Assembly: GCA_002749535.1 (NCBI GenBank)
Contig: MZZL01000387.1
Location: 669,777 to 733,776 of the forward strand
Length of the DNA stretch: 64,000 nucleotides
Direction: 5' to 3'
Source of the DNA: Apophysomyces variabilis
Taxonomy: Eukaryota; Mucoromycota; Mucoromycetes; Mucorales; Mucoraceae
The position numbers were made by a program, and so were the translations under genes. The notes below the pieces were generated by a model. The model did no database searches. It was given only the letters and a program-made list of their open reading frames with translations, and was not told where the DNA came from. Below, one piece after another: positions 34,847 to 47,384 of the stretch. Positions within the stretch are counted from its first letter, which is position 1, and every line of letters starts with the position of its first letter.

Positions 34847-37800
34847 ATGCCAAGCGAAGAACGAAGGCCGCTGTTGAACAGTCAGGATTGTCAACAGGCC
34901 TTTGGTATCACCGTCGATGAACTCGGTCGGCTCGTTGACCCTAAAAATCCTGAGCTTTTAAAACAATTAGGAGGTGTTGAAAAAATATGTCAAAAAATCC
35001 GCGTTGATCCTCGAGTGGGTCTATCACCTGACGAAGGAGCTGAGCGTTCGACCGATACACCTTTTGCGCAACGTCAGGCTGTGTTTGGACGTAACGTGTT
35101 ACCGGAAGCCAAGTCCAAATCATTCCTTCAGCTTTTGTGGGCAGCCTACAATGACAAGACCCTTAGTAAGTGGAAGAAAGAATACATCAACCATACTTGG
35201 TGCTTATCTTGCATTCTTTTTTAGTTATGCTGTAAGACCACCTCCCTATTTTAGTATCGCACGTGAGCAAACAATGAAGCTTACTGATGGATTGAATTTT
35301 AGGACGATCGCTTCTGTTGTATCCCTTGCTGTGGGTATTTGGGAAGATTACTCGCCTCAACATCCTGAGGATGAGCCACGTGTTGGCTGGTACGTTGCTT
35401 TCTTACTTTTTTTGATGTAAAAGTGGCTGGTGTGTTAGGTGGGACAAAAGCATCTGAATCCAAAGTTTTCTCCGATTTCCAGGGTAGAAGGCACAGCCAT
35501 TCTTGTCGCCGTCCTTGCCGTCATTTTTACCAATGCTATCAACGACTATCAAAAAGAAGCACAATTTAAGAAACTGAATGCCAAAAAAGAAGATCGTGTG
35601 GTGAAAGTACTCCGTGATGGCAAAGAACAACAAATCAGTGTCTATGACTTGAACGTGGGTGATATTCTTAGCCTGGAGCCTGGTGATATTATTCCCGTCG
35701 ACGGTCTTTACCTGGAAGGTCACAATCTGGCATGTGATGAATCCTCTGCCACCGGTGAGAGTGATACCATGAAGAAACGAACAGAAGGTAAAGGCGATTG
35801 CTTTATCTTGTCCGGTTCCAAAGTGCTGGAAGGTGTCGGTCGGGCCGTCGTCATTGCTGTCGGTGAGAACTCGTTCTTTGGTAAAACGATGATGTCGATG
35901 CGCGGTGCTGAGACAGAAGGTACCCCTCTGCAAGTGAAGCTTGATACGCTTGCCGAACAAATTGCTCAGCTTGGGTTTGCTGCCGCTCTCACCATGTTGC
36001 TCACGCTTGTCATTAAATACTTCGTCACCGCGGCAGTCGCTCCTCAGTTTCCTTCTGGCACAGAGATTGCTGCTGCCATGATTAGCATTGTCATCCAAGC
36101 CATCACAATCATTGTAGTTGCAGTCCCAGAAGGTCTTCCAATGGCTGTCACTATGGCCCTTGCCTTCGCCACGACACAGATGCTGAAGGATAACAACCTC
36201 GTTCGCGTGTTAGCCGCTTGTGAAACCATGGGTAACGCAACAGCTATTTGTTCTGATAAGACCGGTACTCTCACTCAGAACAGAATGACCGTGGCCGAGG
36301 GAACATTGGCCGAGGAAAGCTTTGATAGACCAGAGCAGGCAAAGGATTGGTCTTGTCGCGTGGATCGAAAGATCGTAACTTTGATGAAAGAGGCTGTCTG
36401 CGTCAACTCAACGGCCTTTGAGGGCAAAGATGAGAACGGCAAGGTTGATTTCGTTGGATCAAAGACAGAGTGTGCACTGCTTGGTTTTGTGAAGAACCTT
36501 GGATGTGATTATGAAACCATTCGCCACGATTGCAAGGTTGCAAAGGTGTTCCCCTTTGCATCCAAGAGAAAGACCATGACCACCGTGATCCAGAGACTCG
36601 AAAATTCGGCTGTGACAAAGAACCAATCTGATTACAGAATTCATGTGAAGGGTGCCTCTGAAATCGTCTTGGAAGCATGCACTCAATACATGGATGCCAA
36701 AGGGCATGTGAAGAAGTTGAGCAAGGAAGCTCAAGTCAAGTGGGGCGGTATCATCAGCAGCTATGCCGACAAAGCCCTCCGTACCATTGCCATTGCCTAT
36801 CGTGATATCAACACAGAAGAATTCGGCCGTCTTTCAAACGACGAGCCTCCACTGGAAGACTTGGTCTTGATCGGTATTGTAGGTATCATGGATCCGCTTA
36901 GACCCGGAGTGGTAGAGTCCGTTTCCGCCTTCAGACAGGCTGGTGTCTTCGTACGCATGATCACTGGTGACAATATCAATACGGCCAAGGCTATTGCTCG
37001 TAATGCTGGTATTCTTACAAAGGGCGGTGTTGCTTTAACTGGTCCAGAATTGAGAGCCATGACGCCCGAGGAACAAAGAAAGGTGATCCCTCGTTTACAG
37101 GTTCTTGCCCGTTCTTCTCCTACCGACAAGACCATTGTGGTTACTCGTTTGCAAGAGCAAGATCAAGTGGTCGGTATGACGGGCGATGGAACCAACGATG
37201 GTCCTGCCTTAAAGCTCGCTGATGTCGGTTTCAGCATGGGTATTGCCGGTACGGAAGTCGCCAAGGAAGCCTCTGATATCATTCTCATGGACGATAACTT
37301 CAATTCGATCCTCAAGGCCCTTCTCTGGGGTCGTGCCGTGAACGATGGCGTACGCAAATTCTTGACCTTCCAGTTGACGGTGAACATCGCCGCCGTGGTT
37401 CTTTCCTTCATCAGTGCCATCACCTCTGAAAACTCTGAAAGTGTTTTAAGCGCTGTGCAATTGCTATGGGTTAATCTTATTATGGACACCTTGGCTGCGC
37501 TTGCTCTTGCTACAGAACCTCCATCAGACGATCTGTTGTCGCGCAAACCTATTTCCAAGTACGCCCATTTGATCAATTTCACCATGGCCAAGATGATTCT
37601 CGGCCAAGCCATTTTCCAGATCGCTGTCAACTTATGTGTGATCTATTTGGGCAAGGACATTTTCCACCTTGGCGAGACCGCGCACGACCAAGCTGTCCTG
37701 CGTACCATGGTATTCAATGTATTTGTCTTCTTGCAAGTCTTTAACGAAATCAATTGCCGACGCATTGATGGGACGCTCAACATCTTTAAGAACATCTTCA

Positions 37801-38297
37801 ACAACTGGATCTTCCTTGCTGTGCAAGTAGTGGTTATTCTTGGACAATTCTTGATTGTTACCTTTGGAGGCATCGCTTTCAAGACGGTGCCGTTGACGCC
37901 CATGCAATGGCTTATTACTGTTTTGATTGGATCGCTTTCTATTCCTGTCGGAACGGTCATTCGTCTTCTCCCTGATTGCGGATGCCGACATCGATTTTCC
38001 GAGGAGGCTAAGCCCTTGGCGACCTATTCTCGAATGAGCTGGGAAGGTGCCATTGGCGATGTACGCAACGAACTTCGAGTCTATTCCCTTCTACGCCGAT
38101 CCCGTAACAAGCAGCGTGGCACTCACGGTCGTTCCTCTTCAGTCACCAGTTCTCCACGCATGAATCCGGCGCATAATTATGGTGCCCTGCATCAGAATGC
38201 CAACAGCGGCAACCGATTTGCAGCACTAGTGCAAAATGCCCAAAATTTCCAACGTGCAGCTGAGAATGCTGCTCGTAATCAAGACACACATAACTAA
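34847..38297 (+). CDS. PMC1: P2B-type Ca2+-transporting ATPase (Pmc1/PMCA-like)
   Basis: Pumps Ca2+ out of the cytosol into the vacuole or across the plasma membrane. Four exons: 34847-35165, a 7-nt microexon at 35225-35231, 35303-35399 and 35483-38297. The microexon restores NDKTLIMLTIASVVSLAVGI, the first transmembrane segment. Motifs are DESSATGESD (actuator), VVAVPEGLPMAVTMALAF (M4 Ca2+ site), CSDKTGTLTQNRM (phosphorylated Asp), KGASEIVL (nucleotide binding), MITGDNINTAKAIARNAGI and GMTGDGTNDGPALKLADVG. The M6 region LLWVNLIMDTLAALALATEP is a P2B hallmark. The ~95-residue C-terminal tail is basic and Asn/Ala-rich; no clear calmodulin-binding helix was identified. Confidence 0.95.
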
Positions 38298-39824
38298 ATA
38301 AAAGGCAATGAGCCAACTTTAGTAGAGAAAAAAGCTAGCACTCAATCAGTTGGATCTTCTCAACTCTCGGAGTTTCTTTTGGTTTGAAAAGAAGGGACGA
38401 TAAGATATTCACTCCATTCAAGGACCATATGATTTAAATCAATCATATATATATATATTATGTGAAAAACGACGCCATTTTAAATCCATATCAACGCTCC
38501 TATACATGACCTCAATTGCCATAGACACATCTCGCCACAGCAGCGAGCTAGTTTCTATACAATGCTGTGTTATGCGGTTAGGAAAAACTATTTTGATCTA
38601 AAGTCGATAATCCTACCTTCACCCTTTGTTGCCTGCAGGGTAAAATAAGAATTCTTTTGCTGTACCCTCCCTCGAGACTCTAAGTCAACTGCTCGTTGCC
38701 GATATTGAAACTAGAGAGCACTTCAGTGTCAACGTCCAAGCGCATTAAAACGTTTTGTTGCTTTCGTCTCTTGGTAGCTCAACCTGATCATTCTGTAACA
38801 GAATGTGTTGGAGGATCTTATCCTTTTTTCCCATTCCCGGTCAGTTATCAGTCAAATCGACCCTTTCACTTAACAGATTGCTTTGCCGAGTGAATCACGT
38901 TCTGATTTTTTCGTACTGATGATATGATTATTTTGCAGAATGCGACACTGCTGGCTTTCTGATCCTTTCATGTACGTGTATTTTCATGGGGTCTCATTTA
39001 CGCGCATTCCATTGTTTGCTTTGCTGAGTGTATATGATATCAATGGCATAGAGGACTCGTTGATTGCTTTCTCTTCCTCACTCCACGGTTCATGTTCAAA
39101 CAGATAAGTATCAATGGCAGCATCACTGAATGATTTTGAATAAGGAATGCTACTAAGGCGGTACATCATTATCTTTTTCTGATCTTGCAGCCTTTCTATA
39201 CTAGGTCTTAAGTGAACCAGCATTATTCCTTAATCGGCGTCCCAGCAATATCTTAGGTGCGTTTACGCGGCCTGCAAATGATAAATATTGTGTAGTTGAA
39301 GCAAGCTTTTTGGCCGGCACTCACTTAAAAAGGGCCAGCGTTGTCGCTCGCTTGTTATACATAATCTCCTGCTTTCCCGCATACAATACCCATACGGTTG
39401 CCGAGCCATATGCGCCCGAATTTGCAATTGAATCAGTCAGCTTGAATGATGCAATAGAAGCGGCATTTTTTTCGTTTTTTTCATTGGATAGATGAAAGTT
39501 ATCTGGCCCTGAACGTGAAAGACAATGTTTATAAAATCTGGACTAACATCATATAGTAGTGCAACTGATTTGATAATGTAAAGAGAAAGAGGAGTTATGG
39601 ATTCCAGGAATATCAAGTGAACAGACGATAGCTAAGTAGTAGTTTGTAGATGGTGTATGAGTGTGTCAGTAGTGTAGATATATTCATATGTGTTTGTGCA
39701 AGCGTGAGTATGTCTGTTTCTTGATTCTTTATGTGTCTCTGTTTTTGTGTGCGATTGAAAGTATTATAGATGTGTGTTTGTGTGTTTGTGTATGGTTGAG
39801 TGAGTTTACAGGGTTACGAAGGGT
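38298..39824. other. Intergenic, about 1.5 kb
   Basis: No gene supported. It holds a short TA repeat at about 38445-38460 and GT-rich sequence (tgtgtttgtgtgtttgtg) near 39773-39791, just downstream of the His-rich gene stop. Small frames at 38984-39223 (-) and 39310-39495 (+) have no recognisable features. Confidence 0.5.
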
Positions 39825-41313
39825 TTAAAGCAAACAGTAAGCCGCAAGGCCAACAAAGAATACAGTAGACCATTTCATAACAATACGTGATGCTCCTGAG
39901 TGAACGCTGGTCGCAGCAGGGTGAGCAGAAATCTTACTAACACTGGCACTCTGGCTTGCGCTACCCGGCGCCATCGCAGCGGACTTGGCTGCTATCACGC
40001 TAGAGGAATGGGATGAAGAAAGAGAGCCTGTGGCCAACGCTGAGGCTGAATTGGGTTTAGAGGGAGCAGATGCGGCACCAAAGTCGCCGAGAGGATTGCT
40101 GGACTTTAGCTTTGGTTTATCAATGGAGTCTGCATGTACGTCTTTATGGTGTTTATCTTTACTGTCGCTATCGTGCTTATGCTTGCCACCACCATACTTA
40201 TGTTTGCCATGCTTATCATCGTGCCCATGATCATGTCCATGCTTGTGTTCATGTTTATCCCCTTGTTTCGATTTCTTTTTGTTCTTCTTGTGGCCATGTT
40301 TCCATCCCTTCGAGTCATACTTTTTATGGTATTTCTTGCCGTACCCTCCATGTGGATGATAGGGTCCATCATGATCTTTATGATATATGTCCACTTTACG
40401 AAATTTCTTTCCTTTGATGCCATAATGATGGTTAGAGTCATAATGGTGGCCACCCCATTGCTGCGGAAACTATTAGAAGAGAAAAGATACTTTTAGCTTG
40501 AATCGTTGTCTATTCTCGATCCCATTACATTATCAATCGGGAAATCGCTGGGTAAAGTATTGGTTACTGTTTCAATAATGACAACAGGGGGCTTGGTTTG
40601 ATACTCTACTCCTCCTGTAGTAGGTTGCGTATATGTGTATTTATGCTGATGTTTGCCTTCCCATCCCTTTTCGAGCGGGTACTTTGTCTCTGGATACGGC
40701 TGGGGAGGCGCTGGGCTGGTTTCGTTCGCTGGAAAAAGCGGGTCACTCTCTTCTGGGTAAGGTCCATCATAAGGTGGGTAAGGTTTATAATAACCGAGTT
40801 GCATTTCTTCGATGGACGATGATGCTTCCTTGTTTTCGGTAGATAATGGGTCGTGGATGGGATAGGACCCGTAGGCCGATGGCGCTGACGCTGACGCTTT
40901 CCTATCTAGATAAGGACCGTCAGAAAGTGGGTAAGTTTCGAGGTTTTCGGCGGATGGTTCCTTTGCGTATGGTGACGGCTCCTTGATCTGTAGATAAGGT
41001 GCATCGTAGGCTGGATACGGTTTGTTTCCGTCCGGCTGATCGTTTTCAGGGCCAGAATATTGCCAGATATCCTCTGGATAAGGCGTGTTGGGAGTGGTGT
41101 AGGAATCGCCATTAACTGCATTGGCTTCGTAACGATAACGTTCTTTACCAATTGGTAGAGATTTCGCGGATTGCTGGTTAAGACTTTCGTAACCAACTAC
41201 ATGAAGATGATGAATACTGATGATATCGGATGCATACTACTCGTGTGATGCTTACCTGCTGATACAGTCGTTGCTACAGCAGCTGTGATGGTGAAGCATG
41301 AAGAGAATTTCAT
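39825..41313 (-). CDS. Secreted Tyr/Pro-repeat and His-rich, GPI-anchor-like surface protein
   Basis: Three exons, 41256-41313, 40529-41196 and 39825-40469, join in frame. The signal peptide is MKFSSCFTITAAVATTVSA. The middle carries a degenerate Tyr/Pro repeat: TPYPEDIWQYSGP, KPYPAYDAPYLQ, ETYPLSDGPYLD, KPYPPYDGPYPE and HKDHDGPYHPHGG. Then comes a His/Lys/Asp/Gly-rich block (about 40140-40460) with runs such as HEHKHGHDHGHDDKHGKHK. A Ser/Ala-rich stalk follows, and a C-terminal hydrophobic stretch (MKWSTVFFVGLAAYCLL) with no basic tail after small residues SGAS, which fits a GPI-anchor signal. Metal (Zn, Cu or Ni) binding or an adhesive wall role is inference. I recognise no named family. 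Confidence 0.78.
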
Positions 41314-43102
41314 GAGCTTATGTTTTTTGGAAGGATGATCTATTCTTAGCGATAAATGGTTCCACCGTACGCGCGGAAGAGAGCAAACCACAGGTAGAAA
41401 ATGTGAAACGGGGTTTTTATCAAACCCTGTACATTTCCCGACTGAGAAGATATGATGAACGTATAAAGCCAGCAGACGGGATCAAAAGTGAACTGTGTCA
41501 ACATTCTTTTGTTGTCGAAAATCACAGTAATCATCAAGTTGTTTAGCGGAAAAAATTTGCTCTATCATTCCTGAAAGTGTTGAGATCGCAATGAGCGCGC
41601 TTTCATTCTTATAGGCTTTGTAAAGAAAAAACAAAAAAAAAATGGAAACAGGACATTATCAAACTGATATTGGGCGCTATGCAATGGGCAACAACAACAT
41701 GGCGGGAAAAACCCCTAACATAAATCAGCCAAAAAATGGCTGTTTATACTGTTTGCTTTTCCATGCGAAGGCTATCATTCACGGACGTAGACCGCATTAG
41801 CATGGAGGACCTTTCGGGAGAAGAGTATATATTTTCCGATTGGAGCACTCATTAGCTTTGATCTATTAGATGATGAGATGACTCTGTTTCTTTTAATGAA
41901 AACTTACAGCGTAGAGCGTATTTCTTTTTGTGCTGTGCTTGTGAGTAAAAGTTTCTTTACTAAATCCATTCATTGTCATATCGCTACCTTTACCTGTCTG
42001 TAAGGTAGAACATTGATATAGTTAACCTAAAAATACCATCAGTAACTTTAGGAACATTGATAGATCATAAAACAGCAGCAATCTAGTATTCCGTATTATA
42101 TGCTTTGATCTATCTTTTGGCGACATTTGTTCCATAGGTTTTATCTGCTATCAAAGTTAGCAGCAGAAAAATCTCGTTTATCTTTGTGACACCTCAAGTC
42201 ACTGTTAAAAAGGGTTTGATTTTAGTATCCCATTAAGGAATTGCGCAAACTAGATAACAGGTTAAGCAAACTGCAGTTTGAGTTGCTTGGTAAATTACAA
42301 TGCTTATACATTCAATGGTGGTTAAGCGTGAGAGATCTAACTAATTACTGACAGCTCAGTTGAGAAGAATCTTTCGAATTGTACGTGACATAACCGGGAC
42401 ATTCTAAGAGTTACCTTTGGCTTAGAAATACTCCAGTAATATTCCTAGAACACTAGCAAAAATCCTAGTTCGATTCCCTTTCCGAAGTACAATTATTGTT
42501 GAGCAAATGGGACTTAGGTAGACTGACAAGTGAGGTATCCTATATGAGATAAGACACGAAAATCCTACCATGCTGTATTATAGCTGTTTAGCATACTATA
42601 AATTGGCTCCTTTCTCCCAGAGATAATTTCGCAAACTACGAAAATCGAAGTCGCAGGCCTTTGGAATTGAAATTTATATATGCATCTTGCATTCACTTGG
42701 CGGGGAGATGGGTATGGCGTCGTCAGTTTTATGACAGGTATGTAAAAGTGGTCAATTCGAACTCTTATAACACGACAATTAATGTAATTTGTTAGCGTCA
42801 AGCCCAGTTTCCAAAATGCGCCAAGTGAATTTGCTAGATGCGACTTTAATTTTTGGAAATAAAGTACGATAACAGATCGCTTTCTTCCCATTTAAGGCGG
42901 ATAAGCTGTCTTTCTCTTTGGAACTAACATCACTAATCTACTACCATTATTCATGGTATTGAAGCCTTCTTTTTTGGCCTTTGTCCACAGTCAGCAGCAA
43001 AAAAATTTAGAGCGGCGCAAACAGTTGCCCTCCAAATTCAACTTGTATTTTTTCCCTCCAAAGGTGTGATTAAATAACATTTGTTACCAAGTCCCTTGTG
43101 CC
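41314..43102. other. Intergenic, about 1.8 kb, contains one MITE-like element
   Basis: Divergent promoters of the surface-protein gene and MMM1 must lie here. Apart from the inverted-repeat element at 42665-42867, no gene was recognised. Confidence 0.5.
42665..42867 (+). mobile_element. MITE-like inverted-repeat element, copy 1
   Basis: About 203 bp. It matches 61077-61279 closely along its whole length. The ends form imperfect terminal inverted repeats: left GCATCTTGCATTCACTTGGCG against right CGCCAAGTGAATTTGCTAGATGC, with AT-rich outer parts (AATTTATAT / TTTAATTTTT). There is no coding capacity. This fits a non-autonomous DNA transposon. No clear target-site duplication was identified. Confidence 0.7.
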
Positions 43103-44363
43103 ATGTCAAACGACTTTGGGACGTTGAGTCCTCAGGTACTCCGGTGTATTCAAGGAGAACTGGAGGCAAACGCATGTTCGCATAGCAGCACATTCTCCTT
43201 CATTAAAGGCTTTATGCTGGGGCAGCTGAGCGTAATTATTATTGTAGTGCTGGCACTACGGTATCTTCTAATGGAAGACGTGAAGCGAGTTAAAAAGGTA
43301 CATAAATGTTATAACTCGAGACATTAATCAATATGTATTAGAGATATATCCCGTCACATCTATCCAGCGCCCCTCCTTCACGAGCTAATGCTGCTGCCGC
43401 GTCTCAGCTTCCTGCGGCATACATAGCATCTAAAACGTATTACGATTTCGTCCATCACCCGCCCGAAAGCACTGATTGGCTTAATGTGCTTATTGCCCAG
43501 GCTATCATGCAATATCGTGATGACGCACAAATTAATAATAGATTGATGTTGGCAGTGGACGAAGTCCTTAACGACGGTGTTCGACCTAGTTTCCTGGTAA
43601 GAGTCACGTAGTTTATACGCAGGGTAAATGTCTCATATACTATACAAAGGGCCCAATTCACGTCACTGAACTCAGTCTTGGCGAAGAATTCCCTATCTTT
43701 AGCAGTGCTCGGATACGGCCGTCTGATGATGTTGGATCGATGGTATAGACGAGTTAGATATTACACTGTGCTTTACTCACCCATGCTTCAGAGAGCCGAA
43801 ATCGATTTTGAGTACAACGATCAAATAACTCTAGGAATAGAGACACAGGCTATTCTAAACTGGCCTCGTCAGGCATTCGCTGCTTTGCCAGTATCCTTGG
43901 TGCTATCTGTAGTCAGATTTTCTGGGACGGTAAGAGATAGATTCGATGAATCCAAGTCTTAGAATCTGACGCCATCTATCAGCTGACGATTGAACTAATT
44001 AATCCTCCTGAAACGACCGCAAAGCCAGAAAAACCGTTGGAAAGATATATCGCTATATCATCATATTCTGATTTTGTCCTCGACATGAACGTTCGGTCAT
44101 TGATTGGATCTCGTACGAAGTTAGAGGATATTCCTAAACTTACCGATTTGATTACAACTAAGCTACGAAATGTTTATATTGACAAACTGGTATATCCGAC
44201 ATTTGTTAAAGTTAAGGTGCCAAATATGTGGGAGCAGCGAGACAAGAAGACACAAGAACGGTTGGATATTTTGGCGAAAGAAGATAGTACATCAACAAGT
44301 GGAATTAAACCTGGAGCGAAAGAAAAACTAGAGGAATTAGTGAAGGATATAAAGACCGTTTAA
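43103..44363 (+). CDS. MMM1: ERMES complex subunit Mmm1 (maintenance of mitochondrial morphology)
   Basis: ER-anchored lipid-transfer subunit of the ER-mitochondria tether ERMES. Five exons: 43103-43297, 43342-43596, 43650-43742, 43792-43929 and 43983-44363. A short luminal N-terminus with the conserved SFIKGFMLGQLSVIIIVVLA opens the single transmembrane helix. The SMP lipid-binding domain follows: ESTDWLNVLIAQAIMQYRDD, PIHVTELSLGEEFPIFSSAR, AEIDFEYNDQITLGIET, LPVSLVLSVVRFSGTLTIEL and YPTFVKVKVPNMW. A charged tail of about 40 residues ends ELVKDIKTV, TAA at 44361-44363. All introns are 44-54 nt and restore family blocks. Confidence 0.94.
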
Positions 44364-44784
44364 ACATTGTTCGATTGACGGAAGCAATGCCTTGCTTTTA
44401 CTTTTTGCAAGATTTATAGCTGTTTCAGAAGGTTACATGCTTTTCACGATGCAAAGGTTGGGTATCCAGATATCCGAAAGCAAATGATCCTAATAACCTA
44501 CATTTTGCTGGTTAGCAAGTTGTATCCTTTAGCTTGCTGATATTTTACATCATCCAAATTGTTTATGGCGAGGCTATCCACAGAATATATTCTACAATAA
44601 GTAGCCTATGACCCTATTCTCACTGCATGCTGGCTAACTCGCTTTATACGGGGCACGCAGATGGTAATGTCGACGACGCAGTGACTTGCTTTTCTGTGCG
44701 TGTTGGAAGGCTATCCTTTGTTTGCTGGCAGAGAGCTGTCCCTCTTTCTGAATCATTTGCAAAGAATTACACCTATTTGCAGCC
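44364..44784. other. Intergenic, PRP40 promoter
   Basis: About 420 bp between MMM1 and PRP40 on the same strand; no gene or defined element seen. Confidence 0.5.
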
Positions 44785-47384
44785 ATGTACAGACCACCAC
44801 CCGGACCATATAATGCATCTTCTGTGAGTGTCCATAACTAGAATTTACACTTGGTACTTACCTGCCTTGTAACGATCTTCAGTACGGAAGCCCTGTTCAA
44901 CCTGGACCTGGCGGATCGCCTTGGCAGGGTCCTCCATCTGTTCCTGGTTCCGAATCAGTCTCTCCTGCAGCAGTAAGATGCTTGTGATTAGTTTGATTTG
45001 TGCTAATTTATTTATGAAGGCTGCATGGAAAGAGCACCAAACTGCTGAAGGTCGAAAGTACTGGTTCAATACTGTGACGCGACAGAGTACGTGGGAAAAA
45101 CCAAAGGAGCTTTTGACCCCGGAAGAGAAGGCATTGATGAACTCTCCTTGGAAGGAATACACCACGCCTCAAGGCAAAAAATATTATAGTAACTCTCAGA
45201 CAAAGGAAACTGTATGGGAAATGCCAGCGGAATACAAAGGTAGAGTCAACCTACCCAATTGACTACTATATTTATCTTGCCATCTAGAACTTATGGAAAA
45301 GGCACAAGCGGCTAAGGAAAAAGCAGCACAAGAGGCGTAAGTTGATACTTTTTATGTTCTTTTAACCTGACTTGGATTATAGATCCAAAATGTCGGCCTT
45401 TACTGCTGGTATAGAAAAGTTATCGCGTTTTGAACCACCTCCCAGTGCAACGTTACTAGCACAGACTCCAGCTGTCGAGTTTGCGACTAGAGAAGAAGCT
45501 GAAAAAGCATTTAACAAATTGTTGAAGGAAACTGTAAGACAAAAAGGCAGAGAAGACGGTATGAACTATCGTTTTCCTTTTGTTCTTTGGATAGGGCGTC
45601 AAGCCGGACTGGACCTGGGAACAAACAATGCGCGCTATCATTACACACCCTCTCTATCGAGCACTGAAGACGCTTGGGGAGCGGAAGGCTGCTTTCCATG
45701 CATTCATTGACAAGGAAGCTAAACGTGAAAGGGTAAGTTATTAATTGATATACAATTTCAGATCATTAATGCCTTGGACAGGAACAACGAGAAGAGCGTG
45801 AAACGAAGCAACGCATGTCCTTTTTCCATATGCTTGAAAATACCAGAGAAATCAAGCCGTATACTCGATTTCGAAATGCTGCCAAGCTACTTGCAAATCA
45901 TCCAGCGTTTACGCAATTAAAACCTGAAAAGCAGAGGGAGATATATTTTGAGGAATACGTCCATGGACTACAACGCCGCGAGAAAGATCGATTGAGAGAG
46001 TTGCGCAAAAGTAGCATGGAGCGGTTCGCTGATCTATTACGCAATATTCCTGAAATTACTTACAAAACGAAGTGGAAGGAAGCGCAGAGTATTTATTTAA
46101 GGCGACCAGAATTTGAAGATCCGAAAGCATTTGAGGGCATGGACTCGCTGGATTTCTTATCCGTTTTCGAGGAGCATAGTAGACAGTTGTGGGAGACGCC
46201 GTTGGAAGAATTGAATCAAATGTTACGCGATGGTCGACGAAAAGAAAGAAAAGCGCGAGAGGGTTTTAAGGTAATGCAATGAAAACAATTGAGTGGGCTT
46301 TGATAACCTGGCATTTATAGTCACTGCTGGACGAATTGCTTGAAAAGCGTCTCATCAATGCGCACACCATGTGGAAAGAAATTTACCCTCATATCAAGGA
46401 TGATCAGAGGTATCTCGATCTATTGGGCGTTAGAGATTCTACACCTTTAGATTTTCTATGGGATCTTTTGGATACCCTTGACGAGCAGCTGTATCAACAA
46501 AAGAAGATCATTTATGATAAGCTCAAGGTAATGCAAAGGAAATAAGTTTTACTCGTCTTAATTTTCTTTTATCAGCAACATGATTTCGAAGTGACAACGG
46601 AAACCACCTACGAGGAATACCTCGCTATCATATCACAAGATGAACAGATTAGCCAGAAGGTGCCGGAAGAAAATGTCAAATATATATTCCAACATGTAAG
46701 TGTACTATAGAATCTTGTGCCAGACGAACTTACACACAAAAAATAGTTACAAAATAAGGCTGAGCATCGGCTAAAGGAAGAAAAACGCAGACAAGAAAAG
46801 AAACTTCGCAAAAAGATGGATGCGCTTAGACATGCGTTAAAACGTCTTGAGCCGCCTGTTAGCCTAGAGTCTGAATGGAAAGATATCCGTTCAAGAGCTG
46901 AGGCGCTTCCAGAATTTCAAGATATTGAGGATGAAGAGAATCGAGTGGAAGCTTTCAACAAGTTTATTAAACGACTTAAAGTGAGTGAAATCATCTGGAT
47001 CTTATATAATCTAAATGTAATACCTAGGAAAAACAAAATGAACAGGACGACGACGAGGACGAGGAAGGTATTATCAAGGAAGACGAAGATACGTCTTATA
47101 GCAGGCACCGTAGATCGCGCAGTCGAGTATCGAAGAGGCATAGCAGACATTCTATTCGAAGAGAGTCAGACAGGGACAGCGATCATGGATTTAGTGACGA
47201 AGAACGTGCTAAAAAGAGAAGAAGAAAGGTGAGTGACATCTTTATGCTGCAATATCTAATGCAAATGGATTAGCGACATTTGCCTCGCCCGGATGGTTAT
47301 GACTATCCTGTGGAGACAGGCCATTCTAGTGCAGAAGAAGGAGAGGCACTTGATGAATATGTACAAAGTACCAAGCATCTGTAG
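44785..47384 (+). CDS. PRP40: U1 snRNP-associated splicing factor Prp40 (FBP11-like)
   Basis: Bridges the 5' splice site and branch-point complexes early in spliceosome assembly. The gene starts [13 protein letters not shown] (44785), with a Pro/Gly-rich N-terminus, then two WW domains: [20 protein letters not shown] (ending STWEKP) and [20 protein letters not shown] (ending VWEMP). A series of FF domains follows: [19 protein letters not shown] into [60 protein letters not shown], and more downstream. The tail is acidic then Arg/Ser-rich ([18 protein letters not shown]), ending at TAG 47382-47384. Checked introns include 44824-44882, 44973-45019, 45240-45287 and 45337-45382; several more interrupt the FF region. 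Domain order matches fungal and animal Prp40. Confidence 0.94.

Noticed and set aside
35403..36098. 231-codon minus-strand frame
   Set aside because: Antisense shadow of the Ca2+-ATPase coding exon.
40070..40496. Overlapping plus-strand frames of 115-120 codons
   Set aside because: Reverse complements of the His-rich block, which produces long open frames by composition.
42460..42490. TAGTTCGATTCCC, resembling a tRNA B box
   Set aside because: No matching A box, anticodon arm or acceptor stem could be folded around it.
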